Origin: Aurantimonas aggregata
GTDB taxonomy: Bacteria; Pseudomonadota; Alphaproteobacteria; Rhizobiales; Rhizobiaceae
Assembly: GCF_010500835.1 (NCBI RefSeq)
Contig: NZ_JAAAMJ010000014.1
Coordinates: 1-64,000 of the forward strand
Direction of reading: 5' to 3'
DNA length: 64,000 nt
A model generated the notes under the pieces. It was not told the DNA's origin and ran no database searches. It saw nothing but the letters and a program-made list of their open reading frames with translations. Position 1 is the first letter of the stretch, and the number at the start of each line of letters is the position of its first letter. Positions 26,822 to 35,998 of this stretch are shown piece after piece. The position numbers and the translations under genes were made by a program.

Positions 26822-27945
26822 GGGGTCGGCGAAGCCTTCGGCACGGCAGGAACGAAACTGTCGCGCGCCACCAGCGGCGCCGCGATGCGGGCGACAGCCG
26901 GCGCCAGGTCCGGATCGGCTTCGCGCCGGTCGAGCAGTTCGATCGCGGTGCGGGCCATGATGTCGGGGTCCTGACGGAACGTCGTCAGGCGGTGGCAGAG
27001 CCAGCTAGCTTCCGGCACGTCGTCGAAGCCGATGACCGCGAGGTCCTGCGGCACGGCAAGCCCGGCGCGGCTGCGAGCATGGTCGATGACGCCGAAGGCG
27101 ACGAGGTCGTTGACGCAGAACACCCCCTCCGGCCGCTCGGGACCCGTGAGCAGCTGCTCGGCGGCATCGAGCCCGCCGGCATAGTCGGAATCGCTGCCGC
27201 GCACGGCAATCACCCGCGCGCCGAGCCGTTCGGCTTCGGCGACGAAGGCGGTCTCGCGCTCGACGATGCTCGGCGTGCCGGACTGCGCGCCGGCGAGGCC
27301 GAGACGGCGCATACCGGCGGCGGCGAACAGCGCCGCGGCGGTGCAGGCGGCGGCCTGGTTGTCGATCTGGACATGGTCGGCACCCGGCTCCGAGCGACCG
27401 ATCACCACCACGGGCTGGCCGTTGCGGCGGGCAAGTTCGACGAAGGAGGCGGGCGGCGAGCCCGACAGGATGATCGTCGCCTCGGCGCGGTGGCCGAACA
27501 GCGTCCGCTGTGCAGCCAGCAGTTCGCCCTCGCTCTGGCCGGTATTGATCATGATCGGCACGCTGCCGCGCGCGATCAGCGCCTTGGTCAGGGAAGCGAC
27601 GAGCAGCGCACGAAAGCCGACTTCGGGCTTCGTCACCACCAGCCCGACCAGCCGGCTGCGATTGGCCAGCAGCCCCCGGGCAAGGTCGTTGACCTGATAG
27701 CCCAGCACCTCGGCGGCCTCGTGGATCTTGCGCCGCGTTTCGGCGGCGATGCTGGCGCCGGGGGTGAAGGCGCGCGAGACGGCCGAGCGCGACACGCCGG
27801 CGCGCTCGGCGACTTCATGGGCGCTGACGAACTGCGCTCGGGGGGTGAGACGGGACGGCGGCAAGGGTTCAGCCTGGAACGGTTTCGATGAAGGATAAGC
27901 GCACTCGCCCCGAGCAACCCGGCCCGAAGGTAGCGCGGCGGGCAT
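26818..27945 (-). CDS. LacI family transcriptional regulator
   Basis: 375 residues from the ATG at 27945, just after the permease stop. The open frame extends further upstream, but only as an antisense shadow of the permease. The helix-turn-helix is at about residues 41-62 (SAHEVAERAGVSRSAVSRAF), with the hinge VLGYQVNDLARGL, then a periplasmic-binding-protein-like effector domain (GLVVTKPEVGFRALLV, IGFDDVPEASW). The N-terminal 38 residues are longer than usual. It is unusual that the regulator sits inside the operon behind the transporter genes rather than at its head. It may sense the transported organophosphate. Confidence 0.9.
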   Translation of the reverse strand: MPAALPSGRVARGECAYPSSKPFQAEPLPPSRLTPRAQFVSAHEVAERAGVSRSAVSRAFTPGASIAAETRRKIHEAAEVLGYQVNDLARGLLANRSRLVGLVVTKPEVGFRALLVASLTKALIARGSVPIMINTGQSEGELLAAQRTLFGHRAEATIILSGSPPASFVELARRNGQPVVVIGRSEPGADHVQIDNQAAACTAAALFAAAGMRRLGLAGAQSGTPSIVERETAFVAEAERLGARVIAVRGSDSDYAGGLDAAEQLLTGPERPEGVFCVNDLVAFGVIDHARSRAGLAVPQDLAVIGFDDVPEASWLCHRLTTFRQDPDIMARTAIELLDRREADPDLAPAVARIAAPLVARDSFVPAVPKASPTP

Positions 27946-27959
27946 GGGCCAGGACGGGG

Positions 27960-28781
27960 CTAATGGCCGACACGGGAGAGAACGTCGGCCCTGAGGAAGC
28001 GTTCGACGACCAGCATGAAACCGATCGAGGGCACCAGCAGGAGAAGCGCGGTGATCGAGGCGATCTGGTAGTTGCCGCCGCTGCTGGCGGTATAGAGCAG
28101 CAGTGGCAGCATGCTGACGTCGGGCGCGCCGACGAAATAGCTGCCGGTGAACTCGTCCAGCGACTCCAGGAAGACGAAGATGGCGCTGGCCATGAGCCCC
28201 GGCGCGGCGAGCGGCAGGGCGACGTCGCGAAAGGCGCGCAAGGCCGAGGCGCCGATCGCCCTTGCGGCTTCCTCGAGCTCCCGGTCGACGGCGGCGAAGG
28301 CGGCGGTAGCGATCCAGACGGCATAGACGAGGCCGTGCGTCGTATGGACGATAACCACGCCGGTGATCGTGCCGTTGAGCCCGACCTCGTAAAACAGCCG
28401 GGCGATGTTGACGTAGACGGTGAGGTTGGGAAACGCCTGCGGGATCAGGAAGGACAACAGGATCAGGCCGCGCAGTGGCAAGGCGAGCCGCGCCAGCGCG
28501 TAGCCGGCGGGAATGGCCAGCGCCAGCGACAGCGCCACCGTCAGGAACGCGACCAGCACCGAGTTGGACAGCGATTCCATCGCGTTGCCGCGCGGCGAGA
28601 AGACCCGCTCCCAGTAGCTGAAGCCGTATTCCAGCGGCAGCGCGTTCGGAAAGTACCATTTCTCCGCGAAGGCCCAGAGCACCAGATTGGCGAGCGGCCC
28701 GAAGATGATGAAAGCGATCAGCCCCAGAAGCACGGCGCGCGGCAGCCACCATAGGTCGAGCCTTGGGAACGCGGCGGTCAT
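27960..28781 (-). CDS. ABC transporter permease (PotC/PhnV-like)
   Basis: 273 residues with six hydrophobic segments and the EAA loop ELEEAARAIGASALRAFRDVALPLAAPG. It is of the spermidine/iron/2-aminoethylphosphonate permease class. It overlaps the start of the upstream permease by four bases at its own 5' end, so the two are co-translated and form the channel heterodimer of this importer. Confidence 0.9.
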   Translation of the reverse strand: MTAAFPRLDLWWLPRAVLLGLIAFIIFGPLANLVLWAFAEKWYFPNALPLEYGFSYWERVFSPRGNAMESLSNSVLVAFLTVALSLALAIPAGYALARLALPLRGLILLSFLIPQAFPNLTVYVNIARLFYEVGLNGTITGVVIVHTTHGLVYAVWIATAAFAAVDRELEEAARAIGASALRAFRDVALPLAAPGLMASAIFVFLESLDEFTGSYFVGAPDVSMLPLLLYTASSGGNYQIASITALLLLVPSIGFMLVVERFLRADVLSRVGH

Positions 28782-29599
28782 GCCCGCTCCTTCATGCTCT
28801 GGCGCAGATAGAGCCAGGCGGCAAAGCCTGTGATGGCGAGCGAGATCAGCCCCAGCGCATTGGCGACGCCGTAGTCGCCATAGGCGTTGATCCGGAAGGC
28901 GATGTCGGCCGTCAGCATGGTCGGCGACTGGGCGTTGATCATCAGCGGCACCGACAGGACCGACATCATCGTGACGAAGGAGAGGATCAGCGAGACGAGC
29001 AGCGTCGTGCCGACCTGCGGCACGACGATCTCGACGAGGATGCGCAGGCGCGAGGCGCCGAGATTGCGCGCCGCCTCGATCGTCGAGCGATCGACCGATG
29101 CCATGGCGCCGGCGACCAGCAAGGTGACGAACGGCGTCTGCTTCCAGACGAAGGCGATGACGATGCCGCGCCAGTCGAGGAAACTCACCGCCTGCAGCGG
29201 CGTCAGCACGCCGAGGCCGATCAGCGTGCCGTTCATCAGGCCGCTCTTGGCCAGGAACGTCCGCAGGATCTGGCCGACGACGATGAACGGGATGAACAGC
29301 GGCCAGCGATAGAGCCAGCGCAGGATGGCGACGGCTTTGGGGTTCTCGCCCAGCGTCAGGTAGCCGGCGATGGCGATCGACAACAGGCCGATCAGCGCCG
29401 TCGACAGGCTGACGATGACCACGGTGAAGACCATGTCGCGGCTGTAGAGCGAAAAGGCGGTATCGAAATTGCCGAGGCCATAACCGTCCGCCTGCTCGAA
29501 GGCGCCGATCACCGAAGCCGCCAGCGGCACGATGAAGAACAGGGCGATCATGGCGAGTGCCGGCAGGACCAGAAGAAGCCCGATGAGGCGGCTTGGCAT
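28778..29599 (-). CDS. ABC transporter permease (PotB/PhnU-like)
   Basis: 273 residues from the ATG at 29599. The first helix is LIGLLLVLPALAMIALFFIV, and the coupling loop STIEAARNLGASRLRILVEIVVP carries the EAA motif. It is the first permease of the minus-strand importer, 56 bases after the binding-protein gene. The longer open frame upstream of this Met is antisense or shadow sequence from the binding-protein gene. Confidence 0.9.
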   Translation of the reverse strand: MPSRLIGLLLVLPALAMIALFFIVPLAASVIGAFEQADGYGLGNFDTAFSLYSRDMVFTVVIVSLSTALIGLLSIAIAGYLTLGENPKAVAILRWLYRWPLFIPFIVVGQILRTFLAKSGLMNGTLIGLGVLTPLQAVSFLDWRGIVIAFVWKQTPFVTLLVAGAMASVDRSTIEAARNLGASRLRILVEIVVPQVGTTLLVSLILSFVTMMSVLSVPLMINAQSPTMLTADIAFRINAYGDYGVANALGLISLAITGFAAWLYLRQSMKERA

Positions 29600-29655
29600 G
29601 AAGGGTCTCGTGGCTGGAGAAAGGCGCGCGGCGGACGTGCCGCGCGCCCCTGCGG

Positions 29656-30792
29656 TCAGTTGCTGACGGCGCGCTCGTAGGCGGTCAGGATCGCGTCGTT
29701 GTAGGGCGCGATGGGGAACGGCTTGCCGTACTGGGCAAGGTCCTGCGGGGTGATGTCGGTGAACAGCTTCTCCCAGACCGCCGGCTCGAGCTCGGCCTGG
29801 ACGTGGGTCGCGTCGATGCCCGGGTACCAGTTGAAGCGCTCGACGATGCCCTCCGCCTGGACCTTCGGGCTGGTGGCGAGCGCCACGAACTTCTCGGCGA
29901 GCTCGATGTTCGGGCTCTTGGCCGGGATGACGTAGTGCATCGGCTGGCCCGGCATGCCCGGCGCCGGCAGCACCAGCTTGAACTCCGGCGGCAGCTGGCC
30001 GTTGGCCTTCCAGGAATAGAACATGTCGACCCAGACCGGGCCCATGGCGATCTCGCCGCGGGCGAGCGCGTCCAGCGTGCCGGCATTGCCGGGGGTCAGC
30101 ACGGCGTTCTCGGTGAAGGTCTTGAGGTCGGCGAAGGCATTGTCCCATTTCTGGGTCTCGGCCTCCTCGAACGGGCCGTTCATCAGCTTGTCGGCATCGC
30201 CCTCGCCGAAGGCGTAGATCCAGCCCATCACGAAGCTGACGCCGGAGGCGCCGCCCTTGATGCCGTTATAGCCGAACATGCCGGGGTTTTCCTCGGCCCA
30301 GGCCACGAGTTCCTCGTAGCTCTTCGGCGGGGTGGCGACGAGCGCCGGATTGTAGGCGAAGGCGGTCTGCGAGTTGAACATCGGCATGACATAGCCGCCG
30401 ACGTCGCTGCCCAGCGCCATGTCGGCGTTGGTGCGGGTCACCAGCTCGCCGGAGGCGATCTTGCCGCGATACTGCTCGAGATAACCGGCGGTGACCATCG
30501 GTCCGGCGAACTTCTCGTGGACGACGGCGACGTCGGCGTCCCAGCTGTCGACGCCGGCCTTCGACTGGGCGTCGAAGCGCTCGACGATCTTCTGCGAGCC
30601 GGCATCGCCGGGACCGGTACCGACGACGCGGACGGTGTTGCCGGGATTCTGCTCCTCGAAGAGCGGGCCCAGATATTCGTTGACGTAGTCGACCATGTTC
30701 TGGTCGCCGGCGGTCAGCACGGTCAATTCCGCCGCATGGGCGGTGGAGGCGAGAAGGCCGGCGGTGAGCGCGGCCCCGAAAAACATCTTCAT
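29656..30792 (-). CDS. ABC transporter substrate-binding protein
   Basis: 378 residues with a signal peptide (MKMFFGAALTAGLLAS, cleaved after AHA). The mature part is a periplasmic binding protein of the PotD/Fe-type cluster (ELTVLTAGDQNMVDYVNEYLGPLFEEQNPG, MNGPFEEAETQKWDNAFADLK, IPAKSPNIELAEKFVALA). The substrate cannot be read directly. The phosphodiesterase in the same operon points to a phosphate ester such as a glycerophosphodiester, or an organophosphonate. Confidence 0.88.
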   Translation of the reverse strand: MKMFFGAALTAGLLASTAHAAELTVLTAGDQNMVDYVNEYLGPLFEEQNPGNTVRVVGTGPGDAGSQKIVERFDAQSKAGVDSWDADVAVVHEKFAGPMVTAGYLEQYRGKIASGELVTRTNADMALGSDVGGYVMPMFNSQTAFAYNPALVATPPKSYEELVAWAEENPGMFGYNGIKGGASGVSFVMGWIYAFGEGDADKLMNGPFEEAETQKWDNAFADLKTFTENAVLTPGNAGTLDALARGEIAMGPVWVDMFYSWKANGQLPPEFKLVLPAPGMPGQPMHYVIPAKSPNIELAEKFVALATSPKVQAEGIVERFNWYPGIDATHVQAELEPAVWEKLFTDITPQDLAQYGKPFPIAPYNDAILTAYERAVSN

Positions 30793-30846
30793 CCAATTAG
30801 CTCCGAATGACGGGTTGGGTCGGGCAGGCTTCCAGGGCGCGGATGA

Positions 30847-31965
30847 TCAGGCCGCGATCCGGGAACGGGATGGCGCCGCGGCATGGGCGGCAGCCGAAAA
30901 CAGGAACAGCGAAGGGTGGGCGATGCGGATCTTGACGGCGTCGCCGACCGCCAAGGCACGGGGCGCGTCGACCTGCACCTCGCCGCTGGCGGTTCGCACG
31001 ACATGGCGCCAGAGCCCGCCCGGATAGCTGACGGCGGCGACCGTCCCGGCGAGTTCGAGCGTCGCATCGGGGCACGAGCCGGCGTCGTCGGCGGCGAGAA
31101 GCACCGCCGCTTCGGCGCGAAACCTTGCCTCGACCGGACCGTCGACGAGCGGGCGACCGGCCATCGGCAGTTGGCAAGGCGCCTGCCCCGGCCGGGCGCC
31201 CAGCACGAAGCGGTCGGCGACGACCGTACCCTCGAGCTGCAGCGCGTTCTCCGCGCCCATGAAGGCCGCGACGAAGGCGGAAGCCGGCTTATTATAGACG
31301 TCTTCGGGCGTACCCTGCTGCGCGATCCGGCCCTGGTCGAGGATGACAATGCGGTCGGCCATCACCATGGCCTCCTCGCGATCATGCGTGACATGGACGG
31401 CGGTGATGCCGAGCCGTTGCTGCAGGGTGCGGATGTCGTGGCGCACGGCAAGCCGGATTCGGGCATCGAGATTGGACAGCGGCTCGTCGAGCAGAAGGAT
31501 CGCCGGGTCGATCGCCAGCGCACGGCCGAGCGCGACGCGCTGGCGCTGGCCGCCGGAGAGGGCCCCCGGCTTGCGCTGGCCGAGACCGGAAAGGCCCAGC
31601 AGCGCCTCCATCTCGGCGACGCGCGCGGCGATCTCCGCCTTCGACTTGTGCCGAAGCTTGAGGCCGTAGCCGATATTCTGCGCAACCGTCATGTGCGGCC
31701 AGAGCGCATAGGACTGGAACACCAGGGCCATGCCGCGGCGATCGGGCGACAGCTCCGTGACGTCACGCTGCCGGATGGCGATGGTGCCGCTTGTCGGAGT
31801 GTTGAAGCCGGCGATAGTGCGCAGCAGCGTGGACTTGCCGCAGCCGGACGAGCCGAGCAGCGCGACGAACTCGCCTTCTGCAATGGCGAGGTCGATATCG
31901 GTCAGGACGGGATTGCCGCCATAGCCGACATGAACGCCACGTATTTCGAGAAAATTACCAGTCAT
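30847..31965 (-). CDS. ABC transporter ATPase (PotA/UgpC type)
   Basis: 372 residues. Walker A GSSGCGKST, Q-loop LVFQSYALWPH, signature LSGGQRQRV, Walker B ILLLDEP and switch VTHDREEA are intact, and a C-terminal TOBE-like regulatory domain follows from about residue 240. It is the first gene of the minus-strand operon (ATPase, binding protein, two permeases, LacI, phosphoesterase), and its start is only 11 bases from the perfect palindrome at 31977. Confidence 0.94.
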   Translation of the reverse strand: MTGNFLEIRGVHVGYGGNPVLTDIDLAIAEGEFVALLGSSGCGKSTLLRTIAGFNTPTSGTIAIRQRDVTELSPDRRGMALVFQSYALWPHMTVAQNIGYGLKLRHKSKAEIAARVAEMEALLGLSGLGQRKPGALSGGQRQRVALGRALAIDPAILLLDEPLSNLDARIRLAVRHDIRTLQQRLGITAVHVTHDREEAMVMADRIVILDQGRIAQQGTPEDVYNKPASAFVAAFMGAENALQLEGTVVADRFVLGARPGQAPCQLPMAGRPLVDGPVEARFRAEAAVLLAADDAGSCPDATLELAGTVAAVSYPGGLWRHVVRTASGEVQVDAPRALAVGDAVKIRIAHPSLFLFSAAAHAAAPSRSRIAA

Positions 31966-31976
31966 TGCCGATCCGT

Positions 31977-31990
31977 TGCACAGCTGTGCA
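31977..31990. promoter_or_regulatory. Perfect 14-bp palindrome, candidate LacI-family operator
   Basis: TGCACAGCTGTGCA is a perfect inverted repeat in the 314-base divergent region between the two transporter operons, each of which encodes a LacI-family regulator. LacI-type operators are palindromes of this size. It lies just upstream of the minus-strand ATPase start, where a bound repressor would block that operon. The rest of the 314 bases shows no gene. Confidence 0.55.
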
Positions 31991-32279
31991 TTGCTGCGGA
32001 CCGTACCTAGCGCCGTTGTACGACGGCCGGATGACGGCCGGTTGGCGCGGCCTGATCGCGCTTTGGAGAAGTGCGGAGCCTGCTCGGGCGTCTGACCCGA
32101 CGCCCGACGGAATTGCTGGAGTTACCGGGAGGGTTTGCCCTGCGGCGTTGCTTCCTGCCAACCGCAGGGAACGCAGCGCTGAAAACGACTGTAACAGCTT
32201 CATCCGCCTATCACGCTCGACCTGTAACCAGAGGCGACCAGGGGCCGGATGGTCCCGTCCACGGGCAACAGGAGCAGAG

Positions 32280-33320
32280 ATGGGCCGGTCCACGATCCGT
32301 GACGTCGCCGCCGCGGCGGGCTGCTCGATCGCGACGGTCAGCCGCGTCGCGACCGGCTCGGGCCTGGTCGCCGACGCGATGCGTCAGCGGGTCGTCGCCT
32401 CGGCGCTCAAGCTGGGCTTTGCCATCGAACGGCGCGATTCCAGCGCCCGGCCGGTCATCGGCGTCCTCGTGCCCAGCCTGACCAATCCCGTCTTCGCCTC
32501 GGCGCTCGCCGGCATCGAGCGGTGCTGCCGATCCCGCGGCGTGTCGACGATCATCGCGCAGTCGCATTACGACACCGCCCGCGAGGAGGAGGTGGTCGCG
32601 ACCCTCGTCGCCGAGCGGCCGCGCGGCCTGATCCTCACCGTCTGCGATCCCGCCACCAGCCGCGTCCTCGGCGACGTCGCGCGCCAGCTGCTGCCGGCGG
32701 TGACGATCTACAATGGCGAAAGCCTGCCGGGCATCGGATCGGTGTCGGTCGACAACCGGGGTGCCATGGCCAGGATCGTGGCGATGCTTGTCGGCCTGGG
32801 CCACCGCCGGGTGCTGTTCGTCGGCGGCCGCTTCGCCTCCTCCGACCGCTCGGCGGCGCGCTATGCCGGCTATTGCGATGCGCTGGCCGCCGTCGGCGCG
32901 GAGCCGCTCCCGGCGTTCGAGGTCGATTTCATCGACGCCGCGCAGGATATCGACCTTGCTTCGGTGATCCAGAAGCATCGCCCGAGCGCCATCGCCGCCT
33001 CCAACGATCTCCTCGCCGTCACCGTCATGGCGTCGCTGCGGCGCATGGGGCTGAGCGTGCCGGGAAACGTTTCCGTCACCGGCTTCGACGGGATCGAGAT
33101 CACCGCCCTGATGTCGCCGAAGCTGACGACACTGGGCCAGCCTTCCCTCACCATGGGGGTGCTCGCCGCCTCCATGGTGCTGGATATCGCCGCCGGACGC
33201 CGCAGGCCGGAAAGCCTGACGGTGGACGTTACCTTGGTACGCGGCGAGACCATCGGGCCCCCGGCGGGCGCCGATAGAGCAGTCCCTTCCATCCCCCACT
33301 TTGCCACCGGAGCTCAATGA
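32280..33320 (+). CDS. LacI family transcriptional regulator
   Basis: 346 residues from the ATG at 32280 (GGAGCAGAG just upstream). The HTH lies right at the N-terminus (STIRDVAAAAGCSIATVSRV), followed by an effector domain (VIGVLVPSLTNPVFASALAGIE, VTGFDGIEITALMSPKLTT), the standard layout. It opens the plus-strand operon and overlaps the binding-protein gene by four bases, so regulator and transporter are made together. The palindrome at 31977 is a candidate site for this protein or its counterpart at 26818. Confidence 0.93.
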   Translation: MGRSTIRDVAAAAGCSIATVSRVATGSGLVADAMRQRVVASALKLGFAIERRDSSARPVIGVLVPSLTNPVFASALAGIERCCRSRGVSTIIAQSHYDTAREEEVVATLVAERPRGLILTVCDPATSRVLGDVARQLLPAVTIYNGESLPGIGSVSVDNRGAMARIVAMLVGLGHRRVLFVGGRFASSDRSAARYAGYCDALAAVGAEPLPAFEVDFIDAAQDIDLASVIQKHRPSAIAASNDLLAVTVMASLRRMGLSVPGNVSVTGFDGIEITALMSPKLTTLGQPSLTMGVLAASMVLDIAAGRRRPESLTVDVTLVRGETIGPPAGADRAVPSIPHFATGAQ

Positions 33321-34330
33321 CCATGCGCGTCACCCTCTCGACGATCCTCGCCGCCGCGGCGCTCGGCGTCTCGGCCCCTGCCCTGGCGCAGGATGCCGAC
33401 GTCATCTGCTACAACTGCCCGCCCGAATGGGCCAACTGGGGCAAGATGCTGGACAGCATCCGCGAAGACCTCGGCATCAGCATTCCCGGCGACAACAAGA
33501 ATTCCGGCCAGGCGACCGCCCAGCTGATCGCCGAGCGCGCCAGCCCGGTCGCCGACATCGCCTATCTCGGCATCAATGCCGGCATCGCCGCCGCCGAGCA
33601 GGGCCTCGTCCAGCCCTACGAGCCGGCGCGCTTCGCGGAAATCCCGGAGGGTCTGCGTGATCCGGAAGGCCGCTGGTGGGCGGTGCACCAGGGCACGCTC
33701 GGCTTCTTCGTCAATGTCGACGCCCTCGCCGGCGCGCCGGTGCCGGCCTGCTGGGCCGATCTCGCCAAGCCCGAATACCAGGGCCTCGTCGGCTATCTCG
33801 ACCCGACCTCGGCCGCCGTCGGCTACGTTTCGGCCGTCGCCGTCAACTCGGCCATGGGCGGCTCGCTCAAGGACTTCACGCCGGCGATCGAGTTCTTCAA
33901 GAGCCTCGGCGAGAACGACGCCATCGTCGCGATGCAGACCTCCTATGCCCGCACGGTGTCGGGCGAGATCCCGATCCTGCTCGACTACGACTTCAACGCC
34001 TATCGCGCCAAGTACACCGAGGACGGCCAGTACGAGTTCGTCCTGCCCTGCGAGGGCACGGTCAGCTTTCCCTACGTGATGACCCTCGTCGCGGACGCGC
34101 CGCATGTCGAGAACGCCAGGAAGGTGCTCGACTATCTCCTGTCGGACGAGGCGCAGATCGCCTGGACCGAGGCCTATCTGCGCCCGTCGATCCCGGTCGA
34201 GATGCCGGCCGAGGTGGCCGAGCGCTTCCTGCCGGCGAGCGAGTACGAGCGGGCCAAGGACATCGACTGGGCGGCCGCGCAGGCAGCCCAGGCCGCCTTC
34301 ACCGAGCGCTATCTCGCCGAAGTCCGCTAG
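33317..34330 (+). CDS. ABC transporter substrate-binding protein
   Basis: 337 residues with a signal peptide (MTMRVTLSTILAAAALGVS, cleaved after ALA). The mature sequence (DVICYNCPPEWANWGKML, NSGQATAQLIAERASPVADI, GTVSFPYVMTLVADAPH, YLLSDEAQIAWTEAYLRP) fits the Fe3+/2-aminoethylphosphonate/thiamine-type binding-protein cluster. Two nearby cysteines sit in the first strand (CYNC). It is not closely similar to the binding protein of the mirror operon, so the two systems may recognise different esters. Confidence 0.88.
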   Translation: MTMRVTLSTILAAAALGVSAPALAQDADVICYNCPPEWANWGKMLDSIREDLGISIPGDNKNSGQATAQLIAERASPVADIAYLGINAGIAAAEQGLVQPYEPARFAEIPEGLRDPEGRWWAVHQGTLGFFVNVDALAGAPVPACWADLAKPEYQGLVGYLDPTSAAVGYVSAVAVNSAMGGSLKDFTPAIEFFKSLGENDAIVAMQTSYARTVSGEIPILLDYDFNAYRAKYTEDGQYEFVLPCEGTVSFPYVMTLVADAPHVENARKVLDYLLSDEAQIAWTEAYLRPSIPVEMPAEVAERFLPASEYERAKDIDWAAAQAAQAAFTERYLAEVR

Positions 34331-34396
34331 ACCGACCGGAGGGCGGGGCTCATCCCCCGCCCTTCCTCCTCCTCCCGATCATCGCCGGATACGCCC

Positions 34397-35209
34397 ATGC
34401 GAAGCCTGCGCTTCGATATCCTCCTGCTGCTGCCGCTCGCCATCTTCGCGCTCGCCTTCCTGGCGCTGCCGATCGTCCACCTGGCCTTCGCCGCGACGTC
34501 GGGGGAGCGGGGCTTCGGCGCCTTTCTCGCGATCGTCCTCGAGCCGCGCTACCGCGAGAGCCTCGTCGCGACGCTGCTGCTGGCGCTGGTGACGACCGCG
34601 GCGACGCTCATCGTCGCGACGATCGCCGCGCAGACACTGGCCAACCGGCGCTTTGCAGGGCGCGGGCTTTTCCTGTCGATGATGACCTTTCCGCTGGCCT
34701 TTCCGGGCGTCGTGGTCGGCTTCCTGATCATCCTGTTCGGCGGTCGGCTCGGCCTCGTCGGCAGCGTCAGCCGGGCGCTGACGGGCAGCAACCTCGTCTT
34801 CGCCTATTCGATCGTCGGCCTGTTTCTCGGCTATCTGTATTTCTCGGTGCCGCGGGTGCTGTTGACCATCCTGGCGGCGGCCGAAAAGCTCGATCCCGCC
34901 CTCGTCGAGGCGGCGCGCTCGCTGGGCGCCGGGCCGGTCGCGATCCAGCGCGACGTCGTCCTGCCGGCGCTGTTTCCGGCGATGTATGCCGGCGGGGCGC
35001 TGTGCTTCGCCACCGCCATGGGCGCCTTCGGCACGGCCTTCACCCTGGCAACGCGCGTCGATGTCGTGCCGATGCTGATCTACACCGAGTTCACCCTGGC
35101 GACGAACGCGGCGATGGCCGCCGCGCTGTCGATCATGCTGGGCCTCTTCACCTGGGCGGCGCTCGCCGTCGCACGAACGAGGGCGCTCCGCGATGCGACC
35201 TCGTTCTAG
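34397..35209 (+). CDS. ABC transporter permease (PotB/PhnU-like)
   Basis: 270 residues with six hydrophobic segments (first ILLLLPLAIFALAFLALPIV) and the coupling loop ALVEAARSLGAGPVAIQRDVVLPALFP. It follows the binding-protein gene by 66 bases and overlaps the second permease by 17 bases. It is half of the channel of the plus-strand importer. Confidence 0.9.
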   Translation: MRSLRFDILLLLPLAIFALAFLALPIVHLAFAATSGERGFGAFLAIVLEPRYRESLVATLLLALVTTAATLIVATIAAQTLANRRFAGRGLFLSMMTFPLAFPGVVVGFLIILFGGRLGLVGSVSRALTGSNLVFAYSIVGLFLGYLYFSVPRVLLTILAAAEKLDPALVEAARSLGAGPVAIQRDVVLPALFPAMYAGGALCFATAMGAFGTAFTLATRVDVVPMLIYTEFTLATNAAMAAALSIMLGLFTWAALAVARTRALRDATSF

Positions 35210-35998
35210 GCCCCGCTGGACGACCGTCGCCGGGGCTCTGGTCACCGCCGCGCTCGTGGTGTTCCTCGTGCTGCCGGTGGTGCTGTCGGTGATCGCCGGC
35301 CTCAGCGTCAATTATTCGCGCGGCCTGTCGGCGGGGCTGACCCTCGACTGGGTCCGGGAGGTCTGGGCGCTCTATTCCGACACGATGGTCCGCAGCCTCT
35401 TCGTGGCCGGCGCGACGCTGGTCGCCACCCTCCTCATCGGCACCCCGGCGAGCTACGCGCTGGTGCGGCGCGGCGGCAGGATGGCCCGCATCGTCGAGGA
35501 GATCGTCACGCTGCCCGTCGCCATACCGGGCCTCGCGCTCGCGCTGGGGCTGATCTTTGCCTATGGCGGCTACGGGTTCTTCCGTCAGTCGACGGCGTTC
35601 ATCGTCGTCGGCCACGTCCTCTTCACCCTGCCCTTCATGATGCGGGCGGTGACGGCGATGCTGGAGACGATCGACTGGCGCACCCCGACGAGGGCGCGGC
35701 GAGCCTCGGCGCGCCGGCCTGGCGCCGCTTCTTCGATGTCGTCCTGCCGAACATCCGGGCCGGCGTCGTCGCCGGCTCGCTGACCGTCGTGACCCTCTCC
35801 ATCGGCGAATTCAACCTCACCTGGATGCTGCACACGCCGCTGACCAAGACGCTGCCCGTCGGCCTTGCCGACGCCTACGCCTCGATGCGGCTCGAAATCG
35901 CCTCCGCCTACACGCTGGTATTCCTGATCATGATCATTCCCCTCCTCGTCGGCCTGCAGCTTGCGGCCAACCTCACCGAAAGGCGCTTCAAGTCATGA
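35193..35998 (+). pseudogene. ABC transporter permease (PotC/PhnV-like), frameshifted
   Basis: The first 165 residues are a normal permease up to TAMLETIDWRT; the frame then goes out of register in an ACCCC run at 35682-35686. The correct continuation is read in the next frame: DEGAASLGAPAWRRFFDVVLPNI (the EAA coupling loop), SIGEFNLTWMLHT and a last hydrophobic helix, ending at 35998. One extra C would restore about 268 residues, the normal size. As written, the product lacks the coupling loop and the importer would be inactive. The C-run makes a base-call error quite possible. The ATPase start overlaps the restored stop (ATGA), which suggests the intact arrangement was functional. Confidence 0.85.

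Noticed and set aside
27946-28752. A permease-LacI fusion protein in one long frame
   Set aside because: Upstream of 27945 the frame only shadows the permease gene in another phase; the LacI protein starts naturally after the permease stop.
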